64,000 nt of DNA from Saprospiraceae bacterium (GCA_029251525.1 JAQXDE010000020.1:1-64000), one strand, 5' to 3'. Numbered from the stretch's first letter, positions 17,664 through 26,827 are shown. Notes: generated by a model from the sequence alone, not told the origin. Numbers and translations are program-made.

Positions 17664-18854
17664 TTATTCGATCATTAAGACAATCTCATTCACAATATCA
17701 ATAGCAACTTTTGTCTTAGATTTTAACTCAAATTCCTTGATCTTATTGTCCTTCCTAAGAATAGTAATTTTGTTAGTATCAACAGCAAAACCAGCGCCCT
17801 GGTCTTTTAACGAGTTTAAAACAATAAAGTCGAGGTTTTTCCGCATTAATTTGCCTTTTGCATTTTCTATTTCGTTGTTGGTTTCCAAAGCAAAGCCGAT
17901 AAGTAATTGGTTGTCTCGTTTTTGTTTGCCAAGTGTTGCGGCAATATCCATGGTTTTTTCTAACTCAATTGTGAGTCTTTTTTCTTTTTTCTTTATTTTT
18001 TGATCTGCAACATTGATTGGTCGGTAATCAGCTACCGCAGCTGCTAAGATAGAAATATGGCTTTTTTCAAAATGGTTTTGAGCTGCTTCATACATTGATT
18101 GTGCATTCGTTACTCTTATGGTGTCTATATTGGGGTGTTTTACTTTTAGAGCAGACGGACCAAGAATTAATTTAACCTTAGCACCTCTTTCTGCTAATTC
18201 CTTAGCTAAGGCAATACCCATTTTCCCACTAGATCTATTTCCAATAAATCTAACTGGATCGATTGGTTCAAAAGTTGGTCCAGCAGTAATGAGAGCTATT
18301 TTTCCAACTAAATTTTCTTTTTTGGAAAAATATTTCTTCAGTGTATCAACGATAAATTCTGGTTCAGCCATTCGTCCATTTCCAACCAATCCACTCGCCA
18401 ATTCCCCATGAGCTACATCAATTAATTGATTCCCGTATGATTGTAATTTTTGAACATTGCTTTTGGTTGAAGGATGTAACCACATATCCAAATCCATGGC
18501 TGGCGCAAAAAAGACTGGGCATCGAGCAGAAAGATAAGTGGCAACAATTACATTGTCGGCTATTCCATTAGCCAATTTTGCTAAGGTAGTAGCAGTCGTA
18601 GGTGCGATAATCATCGCATCTGCCCAAAGGCCAAGCTCGACATGATTATTCCAACTTTCTTCTGAACTAACTTTTGTGTGAACTGGTCTTTTAGAAAGAG
18701 TTGAAAGGGTAAGAGGAGTTATAAATTGGGTAGCTGATTCAGTCATTAGAATTTGAACTTCAGCTCCAGATTGAACTAGCAATCTTGTTAGAAATGCTGC
18801 TTTATAAGCTGCAATACTTCCTGAAATACCAAGAATGATTTTTTTTCCGACCAT
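17664..18854 (-). CDS. coaBC: Bifunctional phosphopantothenoylcysteine decarboxylase / phosphopantothenate-cysteine ligase
   Basis: CoaBC joins cysteine to 4'-phosphopantothenate using CTP and decarboxylates the product to 4'-phosphopantetheine in CoA synthesis. The CoaC half starts ILGISGSIAAYKAAFLTRLL and includes the active-site histidine in SWNNHVELGLWAD and PAMDLDMW. The CoaB half has ITAGPTFEPIDPVRFIGNRSSGKMG and the synthetase motif AAAVADYRP, with the conserved lysine in QKIKKK. 396 aa is normal. It follows rpoZ with a hairpin in the 91-bp gap. Confidence 0.96.
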   Translation of the reverse strand: MVGKKIILGISGSIAAYKAAFLTRLLVQSGAEVQILMTESATQFITPLTLSTLSKRPVHTKVSSEESWNNHVELGLWADAMIIAPTTATTLAKLANGIADNVIVATYLSARCPVFFAPAMDLDMWLHPSTKSNVQKLQSYGNQLIDVAHGELASGLVGNGRMAEPEFIVDTLKKYFSKKENLVGKIALITAGPTFEPIDPVRFIGNRSSGKMGIALAKELAERGAKVKLILGPSALKVKHPNIDTIRVTNAQSMYEAAQNHFEKSHISILAAAVADYRPINVADQKIKKKEKRLTIELEKTMDIAATLGKQKRDNQLLIGFALETNNEIENAKGKLMRKNLDFIVLNSLKDQGAGFAVDTNKITILRKDNKIKEFELKSKTKVAIDIVNEIVLMIE

Positions 18855-18876
18855 AATATTTAATATACCTCAAACA

Positions 18877-18917
18877 AAAAATGATGAATGACCTAACGTA
18901 GGAAATTCATCATTTTT
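18877..18917 (-). terminator. Hairpin between rpoZ and coaBC
   Basis: A 13-bp stem (18877-18889 with 18905-18917) with T/A-rich ends and a small inner CCTA/TAGG stem. It may give partial termination or processing between rpoZ and coaBC. Confidence 0.5.
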
Positions 18918-18945
18918 CATTTAGGATTTACTTTTAATTTGGTAA

Positions 18946-19290
18946 TTAAAAGTCTTTTTTCTCACCACCTTCTTTATAACGGTAAGAAACTTCTCCATTT
19001 GCAAATTCATCAGCAGCGATTAAAACCGGGTTGGGTAACCGCTCATAGAATTTAGAAATCTCGATTTGTTCTTTATTCTCATGAATCTCTTCGATTGTAT
19101 CAGAATTAACTGCAAATTCGTCCAACTTGCTGGTCAATTCTAATTTAAGATCAACTGCTACTCGAGAAGCTCGTTTGCTAATTACATTTAGCGCTTCATA
19201 AATATTGTCAGCCTCCCCAATAAAATCTTTGATTGAACGTGCTTGAATATTAGCTTCAAGACCTTGAACTTTGGATTTGATATCTGTCAT
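18946..19290 (-). CDS. rpoZ: DNA-directed RNA polymerase omega subunit (Bacteroidetes type)
   Basis: This 114-aa protein has the omega core: DNIYEALNVISKRASRVAVD, matching the classic 'NRYEAVLIAAKRARQI' helix pattern, flanked by phylum-specific ends (FYERLPNPVLIAADEFANGE). Omega helps fold and retain the beta' subunit. The gene overlaps the end of bamD by 35 bp, so the two are translationally linked. bamD-rpoZ-coaBC-porD is a recurrent order in this phylum and supports the call. Confidence 0.88.
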   Translation of the reverse strand: MTDIKSKVQGLEANIQARSIKDFIGEADNIYEALNVISKRASRVAVDLKLELTSKLDEFAVNSDTIEEIHENKEQIEISKFYERLPNPVLIAADEFANGEVSYRYKEGGEKKDF

Positions 19291-20095
19291 TTTCTAATTG
19301 TTTTAATTTTTTAGTAGTGTTATTGAAAATCGAATCCGCCTCTTTTCTGTATTTACTAGATGAATATTTTTTAATAAATTTTTTGTAGTATTCTAATGTA
19401 TCGTTATACCGCTCAGTTTGTTTTATAAAAACACTATTTTGAGCTAAAAGATAATTCCCTTTTAATATCAAAAACCTTACTCGCTCTGCATCTGGAGACT
19501 CTGGATAATCCTTTAATAAGTTTTTAAACGAAGATGTGGCAGCTTGATATTGTCTCAGGTCATAATACAATTCACCTTCGGCAAATGCCTTTTTTTCCAT
19601 TTTCCTTCGCATTATATCAATCAGCTTGTTACATTCAGCAACTCTTTCGCTAGTTGGATAGGTATTGACAAACAATTGAAATTGTTCAATTGCCTTAGCG
19701 GAATAAGTTTGATCCAAACGATAACTCGGTGAAAGGTTGTAGTTAGAATACCCAATCATAAATTCAGCTTCTTCTCTATACGTACTATTTGGGAAAGTAG
19801 TTGTAAAATTCTTAAAGTAATATGAAGCTAATACAAATCTGTTCAAATAAAAGTGAGTATAGGAATAATAGAAATATACTTTCTCTGCCTCCACTTTTCC
19901 TCTTAAATTATTAATGATGAGCTCAAAAAGATTTTGAGCTTTCAGGAATTCTTCATCTTCATAATATTCAAAGGCTTTTTTGTAGATTAGGTCTACATCT
20001 CCTCCTGCTCGTAGTTTTTCAAAATCACTTTTACATGAACTGAAAAATATAAATCCGACTGCCAATAAAATGGGAAAAATTAACTTTATTTTCAT
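19256..20095 (-). CDS. bamD: Outer membrane assembly lipoprotein BamD
   Basis: The 279-aa protein has a lipoprotein leader ending FFSSCKSDFEKL and then TPR units. The first contains YEDEEFLKAQNLFELIINN, followed by ASYYFKNFTTTFPNSTYREE and the diagnostic AEFMIGYSNY. A third region (YYDLRQYQAATSSFKNLLKDYPES) completes the usual five-TPR fold. BamD is the essential lipoprotein of the Bam complex that inserts beta-barrels into the outer membrane. On the minus strand TAATTTTG (plus-strand 20103-20110) could be a -7 box only a few bases before the start. Confidence 0.92.
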   Translation of the reverse strand: MKIKLIFPILLAVGFIFFSSCKSDFEKLRAGGDVDLIYKKAFEYYEDEEFLKAQNLFELIINNLRGKVEAEKVYFYYSYTHFYLNRFVLASYYFKNFTTTFPNSTYREEAEFMIGYSNYNLSPSYRLDQTYSAKAIEQFQLFVNTYPTSERVAECNKLIDIMRRKMEKKAFAEGELYYDLRQYQAATSSFKNLLKDYPESPDAERVRFLILKGNYLLAQNSVFIKQTERYNDTLEYYKKFIKKYSSSKYRKEADSIFNNTTKKLKQLENDRYQIQSSRS

Positions 20096-20254
20096 AAGTG
20101 CGCAAAATTACAATATTTTATCCAAAAAATGAATGTTTTTCTACTCTATTAAACGGAAAGAAACAATGGAATAGTTGGTGCAGAATAGATTATTTTAATA
20201 ATAAAACCTGTTTCTAGGTATTGTTTTCAAAACAGCAATCGTAAGTCTCCTTGA

Positions 20255-20298
20255 AAAAGAATCCTGCTTTCAGATTTCTCCGAAAGCAGGATTCTTTT
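20255..20298 (-). terminator. Terminator after the DUF4412-like gene
   Basis: A perfect 17-bp stem (20255-20271 with 20282-20298), a 10-nt loop and A/T-rich flanks that provide a U-run for the minus-strand gene ending 19 bp away. Confidence 0.9.
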
Positions 20299-20316
20299 AT
20301 TGATATGAGAACTAAA

Positions 20317-21078
20317 TTACATTCCTCCTCCCATTTTTTGAAGATCGTCCATTTCCATTTTTTCGTAGCCTTCAGTATTTAATTTGAAAATACCTTTATC
20401 TACTGAATTCTCAATTTTGGTTGCTGCAAAAGTGATAGAGCCACCTTTTCCTTTTTCTCCGCCTGAGATAGTAACTTCAAGAGGCATTTCTTTTAATTTT
20501 AACTCAGGAACACCTGATGACTTCATACTTTCCATCATTGATTCAGGATATTTAATTGCGTCAGTTACGTACAAAGCAACTTTGATATTATTTTCTTTAG
20601 CTTCTTTGTTATTAATCATAATATTAGCTTTGTAGCAATCGTAACCTGAAATGTTTTTCTTATCTTTTTTATCATAAGTTACATCATAATCAAATTCATC
20701 ATCTTTGGCATTTTCTTGCGCTTGTTTTGCTTTCTGCTCCATCTCAGTAAAGTCATTCGCATTTAACACTGTCATCATCTTTTGCCCCATTGCATCTATC
20801 AACATCAACATATCTTTAGGGTCTGAATTTAATAAAATCTGCATTTTCATCATTCCTCCCATTACATTTCCTGTAATTAAGGATTGATCTTTGGTAAATG
20901 AAATATTCATTGTTGCAGTTTTGATCATTTGAAGTTGTGGCGCAACAGATGGATCATCAACTTGTAAATCAGTAATTCCAATAGTAATATTTCCTTCTTT
21001 AAGTTCCTTTTGAGCGTATATATTTTGAAGACCTGCAACTAAAAATACGAAAAGAAATAGTCCAATAATTTTTTTCAT
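20317..21078 (-). CDS. Secreted DUF4412-like protein
   Basis: This 253-aa protein has a signal peptide (IIGLFLFVFLVAGLQNIYAQ). The mature part is met-rich and highly charged: MGGMMKMQILL, DPKDMLMLIDAMGQKMM, then a linker of Lys/Glu and the segment KKNISGYDCYKANI, where a tyrosine-cysteine pattern is typical of DUF4412 proteins. It ends DDLQKMGGGM. I assign the family tentatively from this 'GY.C.K' pattern. No enzymatic motif is visible. It is a single gene with its own terminator. Confidence 0.6.
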   Translation of the reverse strand: MKKIIGLFLFVFLVAGLQNIYAQKELKEGNITIGITDLQVDDPSVAPQLQMIKTATMNISFTKDQSLITGNVMGGMMKMQILLNSDPKDMLMLIDAMGQKMMTVLNANDFTEMEQKAKQAQENAKDDEFDYDVTYDKKDKKNISGYDCYKANIMINNKEAKENNIKVALYVTDAIKYPESMMESMKSSGVPELKLKEMPLEVTISGGEKGKGGSITFAATKIENSVDKGIFKLNTEGYEKMEMDDLQKMGGGM

Positions 21079-21290
21079 GTTAAATATTTTTGAAATTTGA
21101 AAATTTGTTATTTTAAATAGGATGGGATGAATAAAGTTAATAACGGTTTTTTTATCGATTTATTTAACAAATATAAGAGCATTTTTATTTGGAATAAGAT
21201 CTTTGAAAAGATTTTTAGTGTGTTTAATTGAAAGTTTCATTTATTTAACCGCAATTTCTCTAATAATTAAATAGATTTTAGAGGCATGGC

Positions 21291-22148
21291 TTATTCATTT
21301 TCTATTTGCTTCAAATAAGTGAAGTTTTTATTGATAAGAGCCATTTTTACATCTTTTTCATCAAATTTCTTTTTGATACTCTCCATAACATCACAAGATA
21401 ACTCATATGCTTTACTAGCATTAACGGCCCAAGTCCAAGTTTTAATAACTATTCCAATATTATTGAAACCAATAACTTTGACAGGTACTTTAGGTTTTCC
21501 TTGTTGAATATCTTCTGAAGTTCTATTATCTAGAGAGAGGGGATGCTTTGAAATTTCTTCTTGTATGATTTCTCGAATTAAATCGATATCCGAATTCATC
21601 GCGACATTAAACTCGATCGGTCGTACAATTTTGTCATCACTAAAATCAAAATTGATAATAATTTCATCACTAATTACCGTATTAGGAATAATAATCCGTC
21701 TGTTTGCAAAGTCTCGGATAACCGTATGTCTTAGGGTAATATCTTCCACGAATCCCTGCATTGTTTCTCGGATTAAAAGTCGGTCATTGACTCTAAATGG
21801 TTTGAAAATAATGATAAATAGTCCACTTATAATATTACTTAAAGCATGCTGAGAAGCAAAACCTGCTGCAACAGCTAGGATCCCTGCACCTGCTAACAAT
21901 GAGTTGGCTACTTGTCTCATTTGAGGAACTTCATAGATGGCCCATCCAAATCCTACAAGATAAATTACAGCACTCATTGCATGTCCTACAAATTTGTAAT
22001 TAGTTGGATCGTTTTTCATAATACCAGAGGAATTTTTGATAAAATTCCTATATAATTTTTGAAAAATAAAGGCAATAATTATTGTTACTACTATAATTGT
22101 AACAGGTATTGATATTTGAAGGAAGTAATCCCATATATTATCTCTCAT
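21291..22148 (-). CDS. Small-conductance mechanosensitive channel (MscS family)
   Basis: The 285-aa protein has two N-terminal membrane helices (ISIPVTIIVVTIIIAFIF and FVGHAMSAVIYLVGFGWAIY) and the pore helix TM3 with Gly/Ala packing (GAGILAVAAGFASQHALSNI). The MscS beta domain has FKPFRVNDRLLI and IPNTVISDEIIINFD. It is a pressure-release valve in the inner membrane. The short N-terminus makes it an MscS-like rather than MscK-like member. Confidence 0.93.
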   Translation of the reverse strand: MRDNIWDYFLQISIPVTIIVVTIIIAFIFQKLYRNFIKNSSGIMKNDPTNYKFVGHAMSAVIYLVGFGWAIYEVPQMRQVANSLLAGAGILAVAAGFASQHALSNIISGLFIIIFKPFRVNDRLLIRETMQGFVEDITLRHTVIRDFANRRIIIPNTVISDEIIINFDFSDDKIVRPIEFNVAMNSDIDLIREIIQEEISKHPLSLDNRTSEDIQQGKPKVPVKVIGFNNIGIVIKTWTWAVNASKAYELSCDVMESIKKKFDEKDVKMALINKNFTYLKQIENE

Positions 22149-22205
22149 GATTAGTTTTTTAATATAAAATACTGGTTGTCAATTGGTTGTCATTAAATAT
22201 ATAGA

Positions 22206-23078
22206 TTATCGAGTTAATTTCCATCGTTTATGTGACCAAAGCCAATCTTGTGGTTTTTTTAATATTTGTTGCTCTAATTTATTCATATAAGCTGTTGTAA
22301 TATCACCTTCAACAACATTTCTTGGAGTATCGGTTATGGTTTCTAATCGGACTTCATAATAACCTCGTTTAACCCGATTAATTGCCATGTTGACTACAGG
22401 GAAATCCATGCGTCTAGCCATACGATCTCCACCCCAAAGGCAGGCTGTTTTCTGATTTAAAAAATTTACCCAATCTGCTTTTTCTGCTGAACTTTTGGAG
22501 GGACTTTGATCAGCAATGTAAACAAATAGGGCCGGTCTTTTGTCCCAATTGGAAATGACTTTATTTGCCTGGTCAGGATAAAGTACCATTACATTTTCAT
22601 GCGTTCTATATTTTTGAACATAACTATCGAGGTATTTATTTTTGATTCGAGCAACGACACCAACTGTTATACATTTTAATTGTAAACTGATAGCTTGAAC
22701 CGCCCACTCCCAATTGCCGTAATGACTTGCCATGCCGATCACATTCTGTCCTTTGTCATAATATTTATTCGCAACCTCTTGATTGACAAATTTATATCGT
22801 TTTAAAATTTCGTTGTCACTCATCGACATTCCTTTGATGCCCTCGAGCAAAATATCACAAAGATTTCGATATGATTTTTCAATCAACGAATTAATTTCAG
22901 TTTCGCTTTTTTGGGGAAATGAATGTTCTAAATTTTCTTTTACCACTTTGTACCGATATTTTATAACCTTTAAAAAGAGAAATCGTAGTCCATCCGATAA
23001 ACGATATACTAACCAAAATGGTGTAATCGAAAATAGATAGACCATCATTCTAAAAAATATATAGGATACTAATTGCAT
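22206..23078 (-). CDS. Lysophospholipid acyltransferase (LpxL/HtrB-type lipid A acyltransferase)
   Basis: The 290-aa protein opens with a membrane helix and contains the catalytic HX4E motif HYGNWE (H119 to E124), YIADQSPSKSSAEKADWVNF and the closing QDWLWSHKRWK, all typical of the LpxL/LpxM family, which adds secondary acyl chains to lipid A at the inner membrane. The exact chain and acceptor are not readable. It is 57 bp from mscS on the same strand and may be co-transcribed with it. Confidence 0.9.
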   Translation of the reverse strand: MQLVSYIFFRMMVYLFSITPFWLVYRLSDGLRFLFLKVIKYRYKVVKENLEHSFPQKSETEINSLIEKSYRNLCDILLEGIKGMSMSDNEILKRYKFVNQEVANKYYDKGQNVIGMASHYGNWEWAVQAISLQLKCITVGVVARIKNKYLDSYVQKYRTHENVMVLYPDQANKVISNWDKRPALFVYIADQSPSKSSAEKADWVNFLNQKTACLWGGDRMARRMDFPVVNMAINRVKRGYYEVRLETITDTPRNVVEGDITTAYMNKLEQQILKKPQDWLWSHKRWKLTR

Positions 23079-23214
23079 AGTTTTTTTTACAAAAATATTA
23101 TTTGTAATCTAATTCTTACTTATGACTTAAGGTTCTTTTAAAAAAATAAAATAAGCAGTTGTTTTAAAATGGTGATTTTCTTTAATTATATTGGCATAAA
23201 ATAAAATCTAATCT

Positions 23215-24198
23215 ATGTTTTCAAGAAGAAAATTTTTATCGCGCTCGGCTTTAGGTTCAATGTCTCTCGCTATGAGTGCTTCCTGTAGTGCCAAAGAAAA
23301 TCAATCATCAAATACTGATAATGAAAAATTCACACCCACAGTAATTGCCACTTGGAAGCCAAATATAAAAGCTACTGAGATAGCGTGGAATATTATTGAT
23401 CAAGGTGGAAGAGCAATAGATGCTGTAGAAAAAGGGGTTCGTGTTCCAGAAGCAGATCCTGAAGATATGTCCGTTGGGTATGGAGGCAGACCTGACCGTG
23501 ATGGTAAGGTTACATTAGATTCCTGTATAATGGATGAAAGCGGAAATTGTGGATCGGTTTGTTTTTTACAAAATATAAAACATCCAATTTCCGTTGCAAG
23601 AAAAGTAATGGACAAAACACCTCATGTTATTTTAGCGGGGGAAGGGGCTTTGCAGTTTGCTCTATCAGAAGGATTTGAAAAAGAAGATTTATTGACAGAA
23701 AATTCAATTAACGATTGGAAGAAATGGCTCAAGGAAAAAAAGTATGATCCAATAATAAATATTGAAAATCATGATACAATTGGTATGTTGGCACTAGATA
23801 AAAGCGGTAACCTATCAGGTGCTTGCACTACTAGTGGGCTTGCCTATAAAATGCATGGGAGAGTGGGGGATTCTCCAATTATTGGTGCTGGACTTTTCGT
23901 TGACAATGAAGTTGGTGCCGCAACTGCTACTGGGATGGGTGAGGCAGTTCTTAAATCTTTAGGTTCTTTTTTGGTGGTTGAATTGATGAGGCAAGGTCGA
24001 ACTCCTCAAGAAGCTTGTAAAGAAGCTGTTATGAGAATTGTAAAAAAGCAAAAATATCAAGATTTTCAAATAGGGTATTTAGCAATGAATAAAAAAGGAG
24101 AAGTAGGCTCTTATTGTATTCATCCGGGATTTAATTTTGCACAACATCAAAATGGTAAAGGAGAGGTGTTTAATTCAGATTCATATTTGAAAAAGTAA
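23215..24198 (+). CDS. Exported N4-(beta-N-acetylglucosaminyl)-L-asparaginase (glycosylasparaginase)
   Basis: This Ntn hydrolase cleaves the GlcNAc-Asn bond of N-glycopeptides. The N-terminus MFSRRKFLSRSALGS is a twin-arginine signal, and SASC (C24) is a lipobox, so a Tat-exported lipoprotein is likely. The self-processing site is in NHDTIGMLALD, giving catalytic Thr188. Substrate motifs GRVGDSPIIGAGLFVDN and ATATGMGEAVLKS are intact. The 327-aa length is normal. It probably serves glycoprotein scavenging in the periplasm. It is a single gene. Confidence 0.95.
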   Translation: MFSRRKFLSRSALGSMSLAMSASCSAKENQSSNTDNEKFTPTVIATWKPNIKATEIAWNIIDQGGRAIDAVEKGVRVPEADPEDMSVGYGGRPDRDGKVTLDSCIMDESGNCGSVCFLQNIKHPISVARKVMDKTPHVILAGEGALQFALSEGFEKEDLLTENSINDWKKWLKEKKYDPIINIENHDTIGMLALDKSGNLSGACTTSGLAYKMHGRVGDSPIIGAGLFVDNEVGAATATGMGEAVLKSLGSFLVVELMRQGRTPQEACKEAVMRIVKKQKYQDFQIGYLAMNKKGEVGSYCIHPGFNFAQHQNGKGEVFNSDSYLKK

Positions 24199-24710
24199 TG
24201 TACAACACATTAAAATTGTTCTATATTGGATTTAATGATGTTTTATTTACCTTCGCGCATCGAATGCGTTTAATTTTAATTAATTAGGACAATCCTTTAA
24301 TAACATAAAAAAATTAAATTTTACTTAATTATATGATTTACAATCTAAATGGTTAACAACGAGAAAGATAAAAAATGTTAAAGTAATTACTAGTTGGTCT
24401 CAGTTTTTTCTAAAGAAAATTAAAAGCAAATCTCATCTTTTTTCTTCCGAAATTAGATAATCAAAAAATCATAACCAGTTTTTTATTACAAAACAACCTA
24501 TACATATTCGTACAATTTTAAAAATTGCCATTACTAATTAGGCATTGGCATTGGATTTGCATTAAAGATATAGAAAATAAATAATTTATATTTTTTTGTA
24601 ATAAAGCTCCATTTGTATTAAACAGAATAGGTTACATTATAAAAAAATCCTAAAAACAGAAAGATAATAAAATCAATTCTCCAAAGAATGATTTTATCAA
24701 AAACATTGAT
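24199..24710. other. Intergenic region with a sigma-54 promoter
   Basis: About 510 bp without a gene. The only clear signal is the sigma-54 box listed separately, which implies a leader of about 140 nt for the response regulator. No enhancer-binding site could be recognised. Confidence 0.5.
24545..24561 (+). promoter_or_regulatory. Sigma-54 (-24/-12) promoter of the orphan response regulator
   Basis: TTGGCATTGGATTTGCA has the invariant GG at -24 and GC at -12 separated by exactly 10 bases, close to the consensus TGGCAC-N5-TTGCW. The start site would be near 24572. Confidence 0.7.
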
Positions 24711-25373
24711 ATGGATACAGTTCGAATAGTAATAGCCGATGATCACCAATTGTTTATTGAAGGTATTAAGACCATTTTAAACAGGGCTAGAAATTTTCAA
24801 TTCGAGATAATTGGGGAGGCTCATTCCGGCAAAGAATTGTTAGAGACATTAAAAGAAGTTCAACCTGACTTACTTTTGTTAGATTTAAATATGCCTGAGG
24901 GAGATGGGTTAAATATGCTCTCTATTGTTAAAAAGAAATACAAACAAATGCGTGTCTTAGCTTTGACTATGTATGATGAGGTGAAGTTGGTACGAACAGC
25001 ATTTAGTGAGGGTGTTGATGGATATATTTTAAAAAGTACGGGTAAATTAGAGTTACTTGAGGCGATTGATGAGATTATTGATGGAGGAAGATTTTTTGGA
25101 GATGGAGTGAAAATCCATATTATGCCAGAGGATCAAAGAGATGCATTGCCTAGTAAATTTGATGATAAATTTGTGAAAAAATATAATCTGACTAAACGTG
25201 AGATAGAGATATTAAGATTAATAACGTTGGCTTTGTCAAATAAGGAAATTGCTAAAAAATTATTTATTAGCAATCAAACAGTAAGTGTACATCGAAAAAA
25301 TATTATGCGGAAATTACAAGTTTCAAATACTGCTGCTTTGATAAAAATGGCATATGATAATTCGTTGGTTTAA
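24711..25373 (+). CDS. Orphan NarL/LuxR-family response regulator
   Basis: The 220-aa protein has a receiver domain with the acidic pair in IADDHQLF, phospho-acceptor Asp58 in LLLLDLNMPEGDG, the T in LALTMYDE and K in GYILKSTGK. It has a LuxR-type helix-turn-helix (LTKREIEILRLITLALSNKE ... QTVSVHRKNIMRKL). It is not next to a kinase, so its partner lies elsewhere. A sigma-54 promoter upstream suggests that the regulator itself is switched on by an enhancer-binding protein. Confidence 0.93.
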   Translation: MDTVRIVIADDHQLFIEGIKTILNRARNFQFEIIGEAHSGKELLETLKEVQPDLLLLDLNMPEGDGLNMLSIVKKKYKQMRVLALTMYDEVKLVRTAFSEGVDGYILKSTGKLELLEAIDEIIDGGRFFGDGVKIHIMPEDQRDALPSKFDDKFVKKYNLTKREIEILRLITLALSNKEIAKKLFISNQTVSVHRKNIMRKLQVSNTAALIKMAYDNSLV

Positions 25374-25382
25374 AGCAAATTA

Positions 25383-25440
25383 ATCTAGCCAAAAAAAAGA
25401 GCGATGTAATTAATTACATCGCTCTTTTTTTTGGCTAGAT
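25383..25440. terminator. 58-bp perfect palindrome, bidirectional terminator
   Basis: Two 29-bp arms pair perfectly with no spacer (25383-25411 with 25412-25440). The structure includes GAGCGATGTAATT and an 8-base A/T run on each side, ending in CTAGCC/GGCTAG. It lies between the convergent regulator and AAA+ genes and would terminate both. Confidence 0.85.
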
Positions 25441-25450
25441 GCGTTTTATC

Positions 25451-26797
25451 TCAAAGATTCATAAACTTCAAGATATCATCATAAAGTCCTGAATCATTGG
25501 CAAATAACGCATAATTTTTTGCAGTATTAAACCACTCTTTTGTAGTTGCACGATGTTTTTTTACACCTCCTTCTAAATCCTTAGTAGAAAGAGGGGTGGG
25601 GATTCCGCTTTTCATCGCTTCCTCCAATTTTGATTCAATTGCTATATCAATTACGGCTTCTAAATCAGCGCCTGAGAAATCTTTTGCTTTTTTGATAACT
25701 CTCTGATAGTCAATTTTTTCTGTTGGTTTTTCTTTAAGTTTAATTTCTAAAATAGCTTTTTTGGCAATATCGTCTGGTGGTGGAACAAAAATAATTCGGT
25801 CGAATCTTCCAGGTCTTCTGAAGGCAGGATCCAAGTGCCAAGGTGCATTTGTTGCAGCTAAAACTAAGATGCCATCGTTATCATATTGCACGCCATCCAT
25901 CTCTGCTAAAAATTGATTGATAACATGTTTGCCAGCACTATTTTTCATGTCTGTTCGATTCGCTCCAAGTGCGTCTACCTCATCAAAAAATAGAACACAT
26001 GGTTTTAGTTTTCGAGCTTTATCAAAAATGGCATGTAGGTTCCTTTCACTTTGTCCAATATACATGTCCAAAATATCGCTAATGCCTACTGGAATAAAAT
26101 TGGCATTTATCTCTCCTGCTGTTGCTCTAGCCAAATGCGTTTTTCCACAACCAGGAGGACCGTACATCAAAATACCACCACCTATCTTTTTGCCATAAGC
26201 TTTATAGATTTCTGGATGTTCAAGTGGGTGGATAATTTTCATTCGAATTTCTTCTTTTAGTTGATCCATCCCTCCGACATCTTCGAATGAGGTTTTTGGT
26301 CTTTCAATATCTAGATAACTATCATCATCATCAAAATTTTCTTCATCTTTTCCACCAAGTTTAATTTTTTCAGGTTCTGGAGTTACCCCTTCTTGGACTT
26401 TCATATTGATTTCAGATTCGAGGAAAGTGTCTTTTAAACTTGCATCGATGATGGTTGCTTTTTTATAAGCATCCTTTGCTCCTTCAGCATCCTTGGTTTT
26501 CAAAAGTAGTTTGGCTAATATCAAATAAGCTCGAGCTGGAGGTCTTTCCAAATCAACTAATTCTTCTACCAAGACCAAACCTGTTGATATTTTCCCTAAT
26601 TCATAAAAAGTTTGAGCCAATGCTACTTTAACTTGCAAATCATTTGGAGCCATTTGAAGTGTATCCTTTATTTCAATTTCTGCTTCTTCCCATCTCTCAT
26701 TTTTCATCAAAGCATTGGCCAACAATTTTCGAAGTGGTATACTTTCGGGACTAGCTTTGATGGCATCGCGTAAGGATTGTATCTCGTCAAAATTCAT
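25451..26797 (-). CDS. TPR-AAA+ ATPase (Cdc48-like)
   Basis: I start at MNFDEIQSLRDAIKAS (448 aa), because an upstream TTG start would lie inside the -7 box. Residues 5-130 form about three TPR-like helix pairs (LLANALMKNERWEEAEIEI). After an acidic linker comes one AAA+ module of the Cdc48/FtsH type: DVGGMDQLKEEI, Walker A GPPGCGKT (213-220), Walker B VLFFDEVDAL (about 268-277), LAATNAP and arginine fingers RRPGRFDR. It is likely a soluble protein-remodelling ATPase that uses the TPRs to pick substrates or assemble. The function is not established. Confidence 0.85.
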   Translation of the reverse strand: MNFDEIQSLRDAIKASPESIPLRKLLANALMKNERWEEAEIEIKDTLQMAPNDLQVKVALAQTFYELGKISTGLVLVEELVDLERPPARAYLILAKLLLKTKDAEGAKDAYKKATIIDASLKDTFLESEINMKVQEGVTPEPEKIKLGGKDEENFDDDDSYLDIERPKTSFEDVGGMDQLKEEIRMKIIHPLEHPEIYKAYGKKIGGGILMYGPPGCGKTHLARATAGEINANFIPVGISDILDMYIGQSERNLHAIFDKARKLKPCVLFFDEVDALGANRTDMKNSAGKHVINQFLAEMDGVQYDNDGILVLAATNAPWHLDPAFRRPGRFDRIIFVPPPDDIAKKAILEIKLKEKPTEKIDYQRVIKKAKDFSGADLEAVIDIAIESKLEEAMKSGIPTPLSTKDLEGGVKKHRATTKEWFNTAKNYALFANDSGLYDDILKFMNL

Positions 26798-26827
26798 AGA
26801 TGTATTTTTTGAAAAAAATAATTCGTG

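Noticed and set aside
23190-23214. TTGGCATAAAATAAAATC before the glycosylasparaginase gene as a sigma-54 site
   Set aside because: The -24 half is present, but there is no GC at the -12 position after 10 bases.
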